Part shown: positions 1 to 8,194 of the stretch, piece after piece
Position numbering within the stretch: position 1 is the stretch's first letter
Layout of the letters: the number at the start of each line of letters is the position of its first letter
Source: Monoraphidium neglectum
Lineage: Eukaryota > Chlorophyta > Chlorophyceae > Sphaeropleales > Selenastraceae
DNA: 11,315 nucleotides
Reading direction: 5' to 3'
Assembly: GCF_000611645.1 (NCBI RefSeq)
Contig: NW_014011708.1
Coordinates: 1 to 11,315, forward strand
Position numbers and translations under genes: made by a program
The notes under the pieces: generated by a model
The model's database searches: none
Told to the model about the DNA's origin: nothing
The model's input: the letters and a program-made list of their open reading frames with translations, nothing else

Positions 1-53
1 CCCCTACCCCCACCCCCACTTACGCACACGCGCCCGTCCTGTCACCCCGTCAG
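1..53 (+). other. 3' end of an NMO intron (acceptor side)
   Basis: This stretch is C-rich and ends in CAG at 51-53, immediately before the codons for the APM motif of NMO. No open frame continues leftward with NMO-like sequence, so it is read as the tail of an intron whose donor and preceding exon lie outside the window. The runs of C at 1-18 would be G-runs on the minus strand. Confidence 0.75.
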
Positions 54-2302
54 GCCCCAATGTCCGGCTCAACCACGCCGCAGCTGGTGGCCGCCGTAAG
101 CAACGCCGGCGGCCTGGGGATGTACGCAGTGGGCTCCGGCCTGCCAGACGCGTCGAAGCTGCCCGCCGTGATCTCATCCATCCGCGAAAAGCTGGCAGCT
201 CCTGGTGGGCGCCCGTGCATTGACGACCCAGCGGGTCGCACGGCCTCGGCGGCTGCTTGCAATAGGGACCCCCTGCCTCGCCGACTGCGCGCGCCTCGTG
301 CCCGCAGGGTTGGGCGGTGGGAGGGCGGCTGCCGCGGCCCTCCGCACCCTCTTGCAGCACTCCAGAGCAGCTCGCTCATGAGGTTCCTCGGCCATGCCAT
401 TGGCCTGCTTGATACTCATTTTTCGTCTTGTGCGTGCCGTTGCCAGCAGCACCACCATCACGTTGCGTTCCACATTGCCTGGCCCCCGCAGACACCCCCT
501 TTGGCGTCAACATCTTCGTGCCGCCGCCCGAGCACTACCACCCCCAGCCGCTGTCGCCCGATGAGTCAGAGGCGGTGGCACTGTGGGTGGCCGCGTACCA
601 GCGCCGCGCGGCGGCGCTCGGCATGGCTACAAAGGTGGCGGCCGCGCCTTCCTTGCCCGACTTTCATGGCCAGTGGTCGTCGTTTGAGCGGCATGTCGAG
701 GTGCGCACGCACTCTGGCGCTGCGCTTGGGCGCACCTTTGAATGTGGCATGCCGTCATGGCCGCCGGCAGCACTTTGTGGGGTTGAGGCGGAGCGCATCA
801 GCAGTGCGGGTCGGACGAGAGCGCAGAATGGTGTGAGGCAACCCGTGGAGGAACTGGCTGTTTGCAGCTGCAGGCAGGTCATCAGGGGCAGCTGGTCACA
901 CTCGGCAAACCCTGCGTGCGGCAAGTCTATATGATAGGTGACAGCACCATCCAGGCTCGGGAACCAGTGCCCTGAGACGCCATCCCCCTGCCTGCACCCC
1001 TGCACTCTGAGCCCCTGGAAAGCCCCCAAGACTAAGCCCCTAAGTCCCTCCACCCACCGCGCAGGTGATGGTGGAGCAGCGCGTGCCGCTCATCAGCTTC
1101 CACTTTGGCCTGCCCCGCCCCGCCACCCTGGACCTCATCCGCGGCGCCGGCCTGCTGACCGTGGCTTGCGCGACGACCGTGAAGGAGGCGCGCGCCGCGG
1201 AGGCCGCGGGAGTCGATTTCGTGGTGGTGCAGGGCGCAGAGGCCGGCGGGCACCGCGGCACCTTTTACGGCGGTGGGTGGCCACACGCCCCAAAACCTTC
1301 GCTCCCAACGCCCAACATCGCATTCTTCGGACTAGTGCTAGACTCCTGCGCTGTGACATGCGCCTGGTGCTCATCGCAAGCATCAATCTGTACCTGCTAC
1401 TGGTAGGTGATGTCATGCCGCCATCACCTCCCTGGAAGGTGATGTCATGCCGCCATCACCTCCCTGTCGCCCAACCGTCCTCCCCTCCCTGCCTTAATTC
1501 CTGCCTCAAATCCAGAGGACCCGCGCAGCGGCCTGATCGGCACGCTGCCCCTGCTGGCCGCCGTCCGCGCCGCCGTGTCAGTGCCCGTCATCGCCGCCGG
1601 CGGCATCATGGACGGCGCGGGCGTCGCCGCCGTCCTCGCGGGCGGCGCCGCGGGCGCGTGGCTGGGAACCGCGTTCCTTGCAGCAGCGGAGGCCGACGTG
1701 GCCGCATGGCAGCGGGAGGCGATGCTGGGCCAGGCGCCAACGGCGGACGGCAGTGACGACAGCGTCGATAATACCGTCGTGACGCGCGCTTTCACCGGGA
1801 AAGGCGCGCGGGGGCTGGCCAACGACCTGACGCACGAGCTGGCGGAAGTCGAGGGGACGCTGCCAAACCTGTTTGAGCTGGTGAGCCAGCGCTGACCGTG
1901 TTCATAGTAACGCTGCGCTGGCGGGGGCTGATCGGCCGTTTGCTTCTGGCCACGGTTCTCGCTTCGGCTCCTGTCGCGAGCGGTACCTCCCCTTATCTAT
2001 GCCTCGACCACTGCATGCAATGGCGCCGCACAGCGTTCCTCATTGCATCCTGCAGACACCCACCTGCACGCCACGCATCATGCCCAGCAACCTCGCAACC
2101 CACCTTGAAAATCTCTGTGCAGGCCAACACGCGTGCCTTCCTGGCTGAGGCGCGGCAGAAGGGGCTGAGCAGCGTCGGCATAGCGCTGTGCGGCCAGGGC
2201 CACCGCCGGCTGCGGCGGCAGGTGGTAGGTGCGGGGCAGCTGCTAGCTGAGCTGGAGGCAGAGACTGACGCGGCAGTGGGGCGGCTGCTGGGTGACGGGT
2301 GA
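54..2302 (+). CDS. NMO: Nitronate monooxygenase (2-nitropropane dioxygenase family), 5'-partial, five exons
   Basis: This is an FMN-dependent enzyme that oxidises alkyl nitronates to carbonyl compounds and nitrite. My exon model is 54-204, 492-700, 1065-1272, 1516-1880 and 2123-2302, and all splice phases match (1, 0, 1, 0). It gives 370 visible residues, near the usual full length of about 350-360 plus an extension. The visible part opens with [20 protein letters not shown], the N-terminal flavin-site motif, directly after a CAG acceptor at 51-53. The ATG at 60 is therefore an internal Met, and the true start lies left of the window. Further family motifs are PFGVN (53-57), PLISFHFG (128-135), [11 protein letters not shown] (173-183, whose His is the expected catalytic base by family knowledge), VPVIAAGGI (212-220) and GAWLGTAFL (236-244), the last two forming the FMN phosphate pocket. 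The last exon supplies the terminal helices around [13 protein letters not shown]. Retention of intron 4 would stop translation at 1895. Exon boundaries are inferred without transcript data; the family call is firm. Confidence 0.92.
1405..1466 (+). repeat. Two 30-nt tandem copies, each a small hairpin, in NMO intron 3
   Basis: Copies at 1405-1434 and 1437-1466 are identical over 30 nt, with a 2-nt spacer (period 32). Inside each copy AGGTGATG and CATCACCT are perfect inverted arms around a 9-nt loop, so each unit can fold. The pair sits in the intron spanning 1273-1515, between donor and acceptor, and does not touch coding sequence. Confidence 0.85.
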
Positions 2303-3198
2303 TTGTAACCAGTCTTACGTGCTGTCGAGCCAGCCTGCAGAGATGAGCGCGTGTTTGAGTCGGCCTGCGATGCGTGTGCAGGGACGGGCTTGGACTCGGA
2401 GGGTTGGGCGTTCAGCTGCGTGCGTTTTCTTGAGCCTGAATCGAACTCAATTGAGACCAGACCACTTCTCATGACCTGGGCTGCTTACTATTGCAGGATG
2501 CGGCCCGGCCCATCAGCCAACTAGGCACATCGCAGCCAGGGCTGTTGCCTGGTGTGCGCTCAAGGCAGTGCCAGTTTGTGATGCGTGGCCGTTGCGAATG
2601 ACGTGTGCAGGGGTGGGACAATGCTGCGGTCAACTCCTGCCTGGGTGACACTGGCCCGGGTGTACAGTAATTGAGTAAAAGAACGCTATAAACGCCGCCT
2701 TGTCGAACACTGCAGCAGCTGTGTCAGGATTTGACATTTCCGAAGAAGGGTGGCAGCCAGCCCCTGGGCTTTAGCTAATGACACTGGCTGCTTCGTGCAA
2801 CCAACATCACGAGAGACGGTTTTCAACTGCCTTCTGTGAATCTTGAGTGCTGTACTAGGGCGGTGGCGTGAGAGGAGCGTACAGGTGTCTTTTCTGCTGA
2901 ACGGCCGGCCAGGAGGTGACAGCGGCGACACACAGGGTGGCATGCTTACGCCTATTGAGTCTGATCCACTTGCACGCACCGTGAGCTTTGGACCGGCAAT
3001 TTTCAAAACATCTTCATTGACGCTGGCAGCCGCACTTGATTCATCCTGTCGGTCGTTGCCGTCCGTGTCCGGGACCGTTGGCGAGTGCTTTCGATAACAG
3101 GGGCCCATTGCATGTCCAAAGCATCCATCAGAAGCTCTGATTTGGACTCACCCGCTCGTTTTTGCCGCAATAGTGAAAGGCCGGGAGTGCTTTGCAAG
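2303..3198. other. Non-coding gap between NMO and the secreted-protein gene
   Basis: No exon with recognisable protein similarity or a good signal was found on either strand. It should hold the NMO 3' UTR and the promoter and 5' UTR of the gene at 3199. A TGTAA lies at 2304-2308, only two bases after the NMO stop, which is too close to be a convincing poly(A) signal. A TATAAA lies at 2687-2692, about 500 nt before the next start codon. Base composition is visibly less GC-rich than the exons. Confidence 0.6.
2687..2692 (+). promoter_or_regulatory. TATA-like box upstream of the secreted-protein gene
   Basis: TATAAA in the context CGCTATAAACG is the only clear TATA match in the gap. It is 507 nt from the ATG at 3199, so it would require a long 5' UTR or a 5' UTR intron. 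It may be coincidental. Confidence 0.2.
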
Positions 3199-4033
3199 AT
3201 GGCGCGTACCTCCGCGATTGTCGTCCTGTGCCTGGGCGTCCTGCTGCTGGCCACCACATCTGAGGGTAAGAACGAAGCCTTCCAGAGGCTGAGCACTGCC
3301 CTGCAGAAGGTCATGTTTGCGTGCCGCTGACAGGACGCGACATGCGGCAGTTCCACGTTTGCTGTCACAGCAACTTGCTGTGCAGAGGGCTGCACGCACA
3401 GTTGCAGCGTTTGCATGATGGCACGGACAGTGAACACACACAAGCTGTGTGTGAGCCCTGTCTAGCATCGCTCGCCAGGGCGGGCGTGCCGGCAGAGGAC
3501 CGCGAGTGCTGGCCCCCATGTGTGGAGTGTGCCAGCAACAACCTCACATGTTCCCTGGACTCAGGCAGTGCCCCCATCACCACTGCATCTGCAATCTCCG
3601 AAACAGCCCGTCTAGGATCAGCCATCATTACAACGGTTCGTCCGACGCCGCTCCGGCCCTTCACTGGGCCCGTCGTCACGACCACCCGTGTCACCCCAAC
3701 GCCACTCAACCCGTGAGAAAGAGCTCCCCGGCTGGGTGCAGGCATCTCGAGAATTCAGCCGGGGGGGCGGTGCCGCAGGGAGGGCTTGTGAAACCAGTGC
3801 AACGGGCCTGAATCAACAGTATCTTCGCATGCATGGTTTCCTGTGTCAAACAAGATTCTTCAGCCAGTGCCCCTGCCCCCATCCATGCACCATCCCTGAT
3901 CCACCTGGTGCGCCCCTGCAGGTTTGTTGGCCCAGTGGTGACCCAAACTCGCACTACTGTGCGCGCGACCCCGCTCAACCCCTTCGTGGGCCCAGTCGCC
4001 ACGACGCGGCGCACGACTGTTGTCGGGCACTGA
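3199..4033 (+). CDS. Secreted cysteine-rich protein with Thr/Pro-rich triple repeat, unknown family
   Basis: The model has exons 3199-3265, 3334-3712 and 3922-4033, with introns of 68 and 209 nt in phases 1 and 2, and encodes 185 residues. Residues 1-20 form a clear signal peptide: MAR followed by the hydrophobic run AIVVLCLGVLLLA, with cleavage likely near 20-23. Residues 32-95 hold nine cysteines in the order CC-x5-C-x22-C-x2-C-x15-C-x3-C-x2-C-x6-C, with one N-glycosylation sequon (NLT, 92-94). Residues 122-179 are three repeats of 18-20 residues rich in Thr, Pro and Val, of the type TPLNPFVGPVVTxTR. The end is TTVVGH. The ATG at 3199 is chosen because it starts the signal peptide and has A at -3 and G at +4; the frame is open further upstream but with no sensible sequence. 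By composition it could be a wall, matrix or secreted adhesive protein, but that is inference. I recognise no named family. Confidence 0.75.
3630..4012 (+). repeat. Three Thr/Pro protein repeats, split by an intron
   Basis: The repeats encode TTVRPTPLRPFTGPVVTTTR (122-141), VTPTPLNPFVGPVVTQTR (142-159) and TTVRATPLNPFVGPVATTRR (160-179). The second unit is interrupted by the intron 3713-3921, which falls inside the Pro codon of NPF; joining CC with G restores that codon and the repeat. This restoration is strong internal evidence for the splice junction. The DNA copies are diverged at synonymous sites, so the repeat is not a recent duplication. Confidence 0.85.
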
Positions 4034-4422
4034 TTTTGATGAGACAGACGGCAAGTACCGCAGTGCACTGTGCGAAGAGCGTCGCGTGCGTACGTTGCAC
4101 ACGTACTTGAGCAGAACGCCTGCTGTGTCTTAGACATCAATCGCGTTTTTGGATAGCTGATAAGGTGCAAGGTATGTTGGCGGCAATCTGCATTACAGGA
4201 AAATCGCGAGCCGTGTAGTCGTGACGATGCGTGACGCTTGGGTGGACACACGCAGCAGTGCTTCGTGCAACTGGTGCAGTGCGTGCACTGTCGGCATTGC
4301 CATCATGCCTCCCTGCTGGTCAAAATGTGGCATACAGACTCCGCGGTCGCCTAGCAGCATAGCGTATGCAACGTTGGCACGCGAGCCATCGATACCAACT
4401 GTTGCGTTAACAGAGCGATGCA

Positions 4423-4444
4423 TTGCCAAGTTTCTCCTTGGCAA
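4423..4444 (+). promoter_or_regulatory. Perfect 8-bp hairpin in a probable 3' UTR
   Basis: TTGCCAAG at 4423-4430 and CTTGGCAA at 4437-4444 are perfect inverted repeats around the 6-nt loop TTTCTC. It lies about 390 nt after the stop of the secreted-protein gene and 52 nt before a TGTAA. It would form a stable RNA stem if transcribed. Its function is unknown. Confidence 0.4.
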
Positions 4445-4495
4445 ACGCCGACTGATTTGATGAGCGTCGGCTGCGCAATTCTTGCATAGCAGGTT

Positions 4496-4500
4496 TGTAA
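4496..4500 (+). promoter_or_regulatory. Candidate poly(A) signal TGTAA
   Basis: TGTAA in TTTGTAAGG is the green-algal type of polyadenylation signal and lies 463 nt after the stop at 4033. A pentamer occurs often by chance, so the support is only its sense strand and position. Confidence 0.3.
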
Positions 4501-5256
4501 GGCAACAGTCAATATGCCAATACGGAATTTTGCGTTGAGGTGGAAAACAGAAGGTGTCTGATGCACTGGTCCTTGCGCACATTGGGCCTCCGATTGCAAG
4601 CGTGCATTGCGCTCAGCATCAGGTGGGTGTGTGCGGGGCAGCCACTACCTCATTGCTGGCAAACGACAGAGCAGTACAAGCGGCACACAAGTGAGGCGAT
4701 TTGCGCTGCGCCGCAGCCCGGTTGCACCCAGACGCGCAAGTGGAGGCCGTGGCACATGGGGGGCACAGGGCAACCCACATGGGTCTCAGTCAGGGTGAGG
4801 CAGGGCAGGTGGTCGGAGGCCTTTGCCCCAGCCCCAATGTAGGCCAGGACTGCCAACGAGATGGAAAATGTTGGGTCCTGTAGGTAACTGCAATTCAGCG
4901 CAGTAAATGAGCGGCGACACCGGCAGCGCACGGGTGAGCTGCACTGGTAGCCAAGGGGGCGCGCAGACGCCGAGTTACCTTGGCCCAGTGCACGTCTGTA
5001 CGAAGCATTATTGCCTACTATTGGAATTTTTACTGCGCATCCCGGGCTCGGTGTCAGCCGCGGCGAGCTCAGATTGATCATCAGTGCAAATATTCGCCTC
5101 AGTGCAGCCCGGTGATCCTTTTACATTGAGGGCTGAGCTTGAGAACAAACGCAGCTGCCTTGGGCACGCCTTGTTCCAGCCTTGGAGTCGAGCAGACGCG
5201 CATCGAAGCCTGCGGCAGCCCTCCACGCAGCCCGGGGCCGCAGTGGTCGGCCTGGC

Positions 5257-6548
5257 ATGGGGTCTGGGCATGAGGCCGATGAGGCCATGCGGCAGGTCCT
5301 GCCGCGCCTTTCGTATGCTGCGTTCGTCGGTGAGACACCATACAGCGGGAGCGCACGCACCCATGCGCTCGCTTTGCAAAGCCTGCTGCCGCCCGCTGGC
5401 CAGCTCAATGGATGCTGGGTGCGCACCGACTTGAGCGCACCGACATGCAGCCACGGGCATCGCGCTTGCCCTGCATTGTTCCGCAGGCGACTTGGAGGGC
5501 GTCCTGGATGCCCTGGGGATGGGGGATGACATTCATCAGAACGTGCGGCTGGTCAATCAGGTGCGCAGGCTGGCCGCCTGCGCGACATCCATGTGGTGCG
5601 ACGCGACCCGCACGAGGGCCGCACGCGCGCCTTGGCGTGCCGCCCCCAGCGGATGCCGCGCCTGATCCGCAGCAGGCGTGCCCTGCGTCGCGGCACAACC
5701 TGACGCCCTGGCTCCAACGCCGCCCTGCATTTTGTCTCCGACAGAACGGGCAAGATGTGCTCGGGGCCACGCCCCTATACCTGGTGAGCTCAGGCATTGG
5801 TTTTGGTGGATTTGCTTTGTGGACATCATTGCTCGCGCGTGCGCATCCCCGCACTGCCCTTGATGGGGCCATGGCGCGCGGGCGCCATCTGCCTCCGGCG
5901 CTGCGACGGCGCTCAAATCGTTCAGCTCCGGGGGGTCAAAGGTCAAAGTGCACACGTTGAAAAGCACGCGCACGCGCGCCCGCCCACCTGCTGCCACCGC
6001 AGGCGGCCCAGATGGGTCACTACGACGTGTGCAAGGCGCTGCTGCGCGCGGGCGCCGACGTCATGCGCCCCTGCACAGTGCCCGCCACCGGCCAGCAGTT
6101 CATCGCTCAGGGTGAGCCCTGGCGCCGCCCGGCACGCGCCGCACCCCTTTGTGTCCCCAGGCCGTCGCGCCAGTCCCGCAGTCAGCAGCACAACCCTGCG
6201 GCACGCCCACTGCGGACCCCTCCGGACGCCTCCCCCAGTCCTCGCCCCATGTCAACCCTGCGCCTCACAATCCAAAGCAAGCCGTGCAGAAACATCAACA
6301 TCCCTATCCCATCCAAATATACCATCGCAGACATCGCTATCATGCACTTCAACATGCGCACTTGGTGGCTCCTGAAGGAGGCCAAGCAGCGCCTGGCCGG
6401 CAAGACCCCCGGCCTGTTCAAGAAGTGGGCCAGCAAGCACAAAAAGGGCGGCAAGGGCGCGGACGTGATGGGTGAGAAGCTCGTGCCAGCCGGCTCGACG
6501 CCCAGTACATACCTGGTGCTTACCTCGGGCGCCCAGATGGCGATCTGA
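5257..6548 (+). CDS. Small ankyrin-repeat protein A (tandem paralog 1)
   Basis: The exons are 5257-5329, 5487-5560, 5745-5783, 6003-6111 and 6331-6548, with intron phases 1, 0, 0, 1 and a product of 170 residues. The N-terminus reads LPRLSYAAFVGDLEGVLDAL, a degenerate first ankyrin repeat. The central repeat is a classic match: TPLYLAAQMGHYDVCKALL followed by RAGADV. The segment TGQQFIAQDIAIMHFNMRTW resembles a third, degraded repeat of the TPxDIA type. The C-terminus is basic (FKKWASKHKKGGKG) and then variable. ATG 5257 is the first in-frame Met after the open frame begins, and it gives an N-terminus aligning with paralog B. A donor-like GTGAGA follows at 6470, so a further 3' exon or an alternative end is possible. 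Ankyrin proteins bind other proteins; the partner cannot be told from the sequence. Over the 58-residue core from GDLEG to AGADV I count 35 identities with paralog B. Confidence 0.85.
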
Positions 6549-7497
6549 TCCGAGGTTGTGATCTCAATGCGACTGCCCTCGAACCGCGTACCGTGGCTTT
6601 GTGCTGCGGGATGCACGGCGCAAACCCTTAATCATCTCAAGCACGGTTCAAGCTTGTGGCTTGGTGTGCCGGCCGGGAATGTCTTAACTTGAGCGTGGCG
6701 TGGCAAAGCCCGGGCAGCTCCACGATGCGCGTCACGCGCCGGGTGGGGCCGCCGCAGGCCTGTTCCCACCTGAGGGGCTTGTGAGGTGGGTTGGCACCGC
6801 CCGTCCCAGGCCCAGCACTGCAAACAATCAATTGTACCCTTTGTTTGGGATCCAGCTCGATAGAGCACTGCCGCGACGCGAGCCCGGGCAGGCTGTTCTG
6901 GGGCCTGCGGATTCGCAGCCTTAGTCATGCGCTGCCACACACCCGGGTCTGGCTCGTGCTGAGGCGAGGCACGGGGCGTGGATTTCGCGCCGCCTCTCGC
7001 CATTGCGTAGCTCTCGAGCCACGTGCACCCCCAGCGCCTGCCCCACGGCGGCGAAAATCGGGCACGCGCACACCCACGCCCGCTGCGCCACCAGCATTCT
7101 CGGCACCTTGACGCCTGATGCTTTGGTCTTTTCATGTGGCGCTGACCTGTCAGGGCGCAGCAGTGTCACGCAGGGGCGCGCGGCGCCTGCGGCCCCGCCG
7201 CCGCGCGATGGGCTGGCCTGCAGGCTTCACTTGGCGCTGCCACATACATTCACAGGAAGTCTGGGGCTTCGCCCTGAGCGGCCCTCTACACACGTTAGCT
7301 CGCCGTGACTTTTTTTGTTGATGCACATGCGTTCATATCAGCCACGGTCGTGTGGCTCACGTGCTGATCCTGTTTGTGCATCTGGGCGCCCTCATTGTCT
7401 GGGCAAGCACCGGGGGCGGCGCAATTGCACGTTGATCGCTGACCTCCCACCCAGCATAATATCAATGACAGGACATAAATCCCCACGCGCCCACTTT

Positions 7498-7547
7498 GCA
7501 CATACACACACACACACACCATGCGCGCACACACGTACACACACACT
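7498..7547. repeat. Interrupted CA/TG microsatellite
   Basis: An (AC)8 run at 7504-7519 is followed by more CA-rich alternating sequence including GCGCGCACACACG and TACACACACAC. The purine-pyrimidine alternation can favour Z-DNA. It lies between the ankyrin genes, outside any exon, and is likely to be polymorphic. Confidence 0.9.
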
Positions 7548-7680
7548 TGACTATCTCACTAGCACAGATGCACAGCACACAGCACAACAACGTGCCTGTG
7601 ATTGGGTGGCCGACCACAGAGCCTGCAGCACAATATGTCTGCCTGAAGGTGGCAGCGAGTGAGCGGTACATCATAACAAT

Positions 7681-7685
7681 TGTAA
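7681..7685 (+). promoter_or_regulatory. Candidate poly(A) signal TGTAA for ankyrin gene A
   Basis: TGTAA lies in AATTGTAATC on the sense strand, about 1.1 kb after the stop at 6548. That is a long 3' UTR for this kind of genome, so the assignment is weak. Confidence 0.2.
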
Positions 7686-8136
7686 TCTAGATGATGGTGG
7701 CTTGCTGCCAACCCATGGGCAAGCGGAGCCCAAAGCTTGCAGCTATTGCTCCACTAGAGTGCGTTTTTGGGCTAGCTCCCCATCCAATAGGCGTGCCTTG
7801 TCGCGTGGGTCTGCCCTGTGCTCGTGCGCATATCCACAACCAACATTGGCACAAAGCCGAGGGTGCTTCAGACGGGAGCTGGCAAGCGCGAGCAAGCTCG
7901 CACGCTCAGCGCCTGAGTGGCAGCTGAGGCGGCTCGAGGCGTTGCGACATCTCTGCGCCCCAGCTGAGACCCACTGGCGGTGACTTTTAGCTTGATTTGA
8001 AATCTTCAGCTCAATTGCGTCGTTTCCGCGTGGTGATGTTGCAATACTGAGCCTCATCAGCTGCAGGTGATTCTCCACACCAACGTTCTAGCCCGAGGCT
8101 AAGACCGTAAACATCAAGATCTGCACAATTATCGCG

Positions 8137-8142
8137 TATATA
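8137..8142 (+). promoter_or_regulatory. TATA-like box of ankyrin gene B
   Basis: TATATA in CGCGTATATACTG stands 53 nt upstream of the ATG at 8195. This distance suits a TATA box with a short 5' UTR, and the box stands out in a GC-rich genome. Gene A shows no equivalent, so the two paralogs may be driven differently. Confidence 0.4.
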
Positions 8143-8194
8143 CTGTACACTTTCCAGGCCTGAAACGCAACTGTGTAACCCACGTCACGGACAA

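Larger units (their letters stand above)
4034..5256. other. Non-coding gap between the secreted-protein gene and ankyrin gene A
   Basis: No supported gene was found here. The first half should contain the 3' UTR of the secreted-protein gene, with a hairpin at 4423-4444 and a TGTAA at 4496-4500. The second half should contain the promoter of the ankyrin gene starting at 5257; no TATA box is evident. A minus-strand open frame runs 5081-4650, with a possible CAG acceptor at 4880-4878, but its protein is not recognisable. Confidence 0.55.
6549..8194. other. Non-coding gap between the two ankyrin paralogs
   Basis: No exon with recognisable protein or domain was found on either strand, including a search for leftover ankyrin exons. 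It should contain the 3' UTR of gene A and the promoter of gene B. Visible items are a CA microsatellite around 7498-7547, a TGTAA at 7681-7685, a TATATA at 8137-8142 and another TGTAA at 8174-8178. Confidence 0.6.

Noticed and set aside
60..836. Long plus-strand open frame starting at the ATG of 60
   Set aside because: Only 60-204 is NMO-like. After the GT at 205 the sequence is intronic, and the ATG is the Met of the internal APM motif.
938..1756. 272-codon plus-strand open frame
   Set aside because: It is a shadow frame over NMO exons 3 and 4 and their introns, Arg/Pro-rich as expected for an out-of-frame GC-rich read.
1898..2302. Separate small gene after the NMO stop at 1895
   Set aside because: Only 2123-2302 looks like protein, and it fits as the in-phase last NMO exon after a CAG acceptor.
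2843..3097. 84-codon plus-strand open frame
   Set aside because: It has no ATG start, no splice partner and no recognisable similarity.
3085..3330. Earlier start for the secreted-protein gene and read-through of its first intron
   Set aside because: The extension before 3199 lacks sensible sequence and would bury the signal peptide. The frame after GTAAG at 3266 ends without Cys-rich content, whereas splicing enters the correct frame.
3706..4251. 181-codon minus-strand open frame
   Set aside because: It is antisense to the repeat exon and flanking DNA, with no recognisable domain; it arises from the biased repeat sequence.
5405..5997. Several minus-strand open frames of 146-155 codons
   Set aside because: They lie antisense across ankyrin A exons and introns and resemble no protein.
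7295..7674. Cys/Val-rich minus-strand frames around 7500
   Set aside because: Their composition is produced by translating the CA/TG microsatellite.
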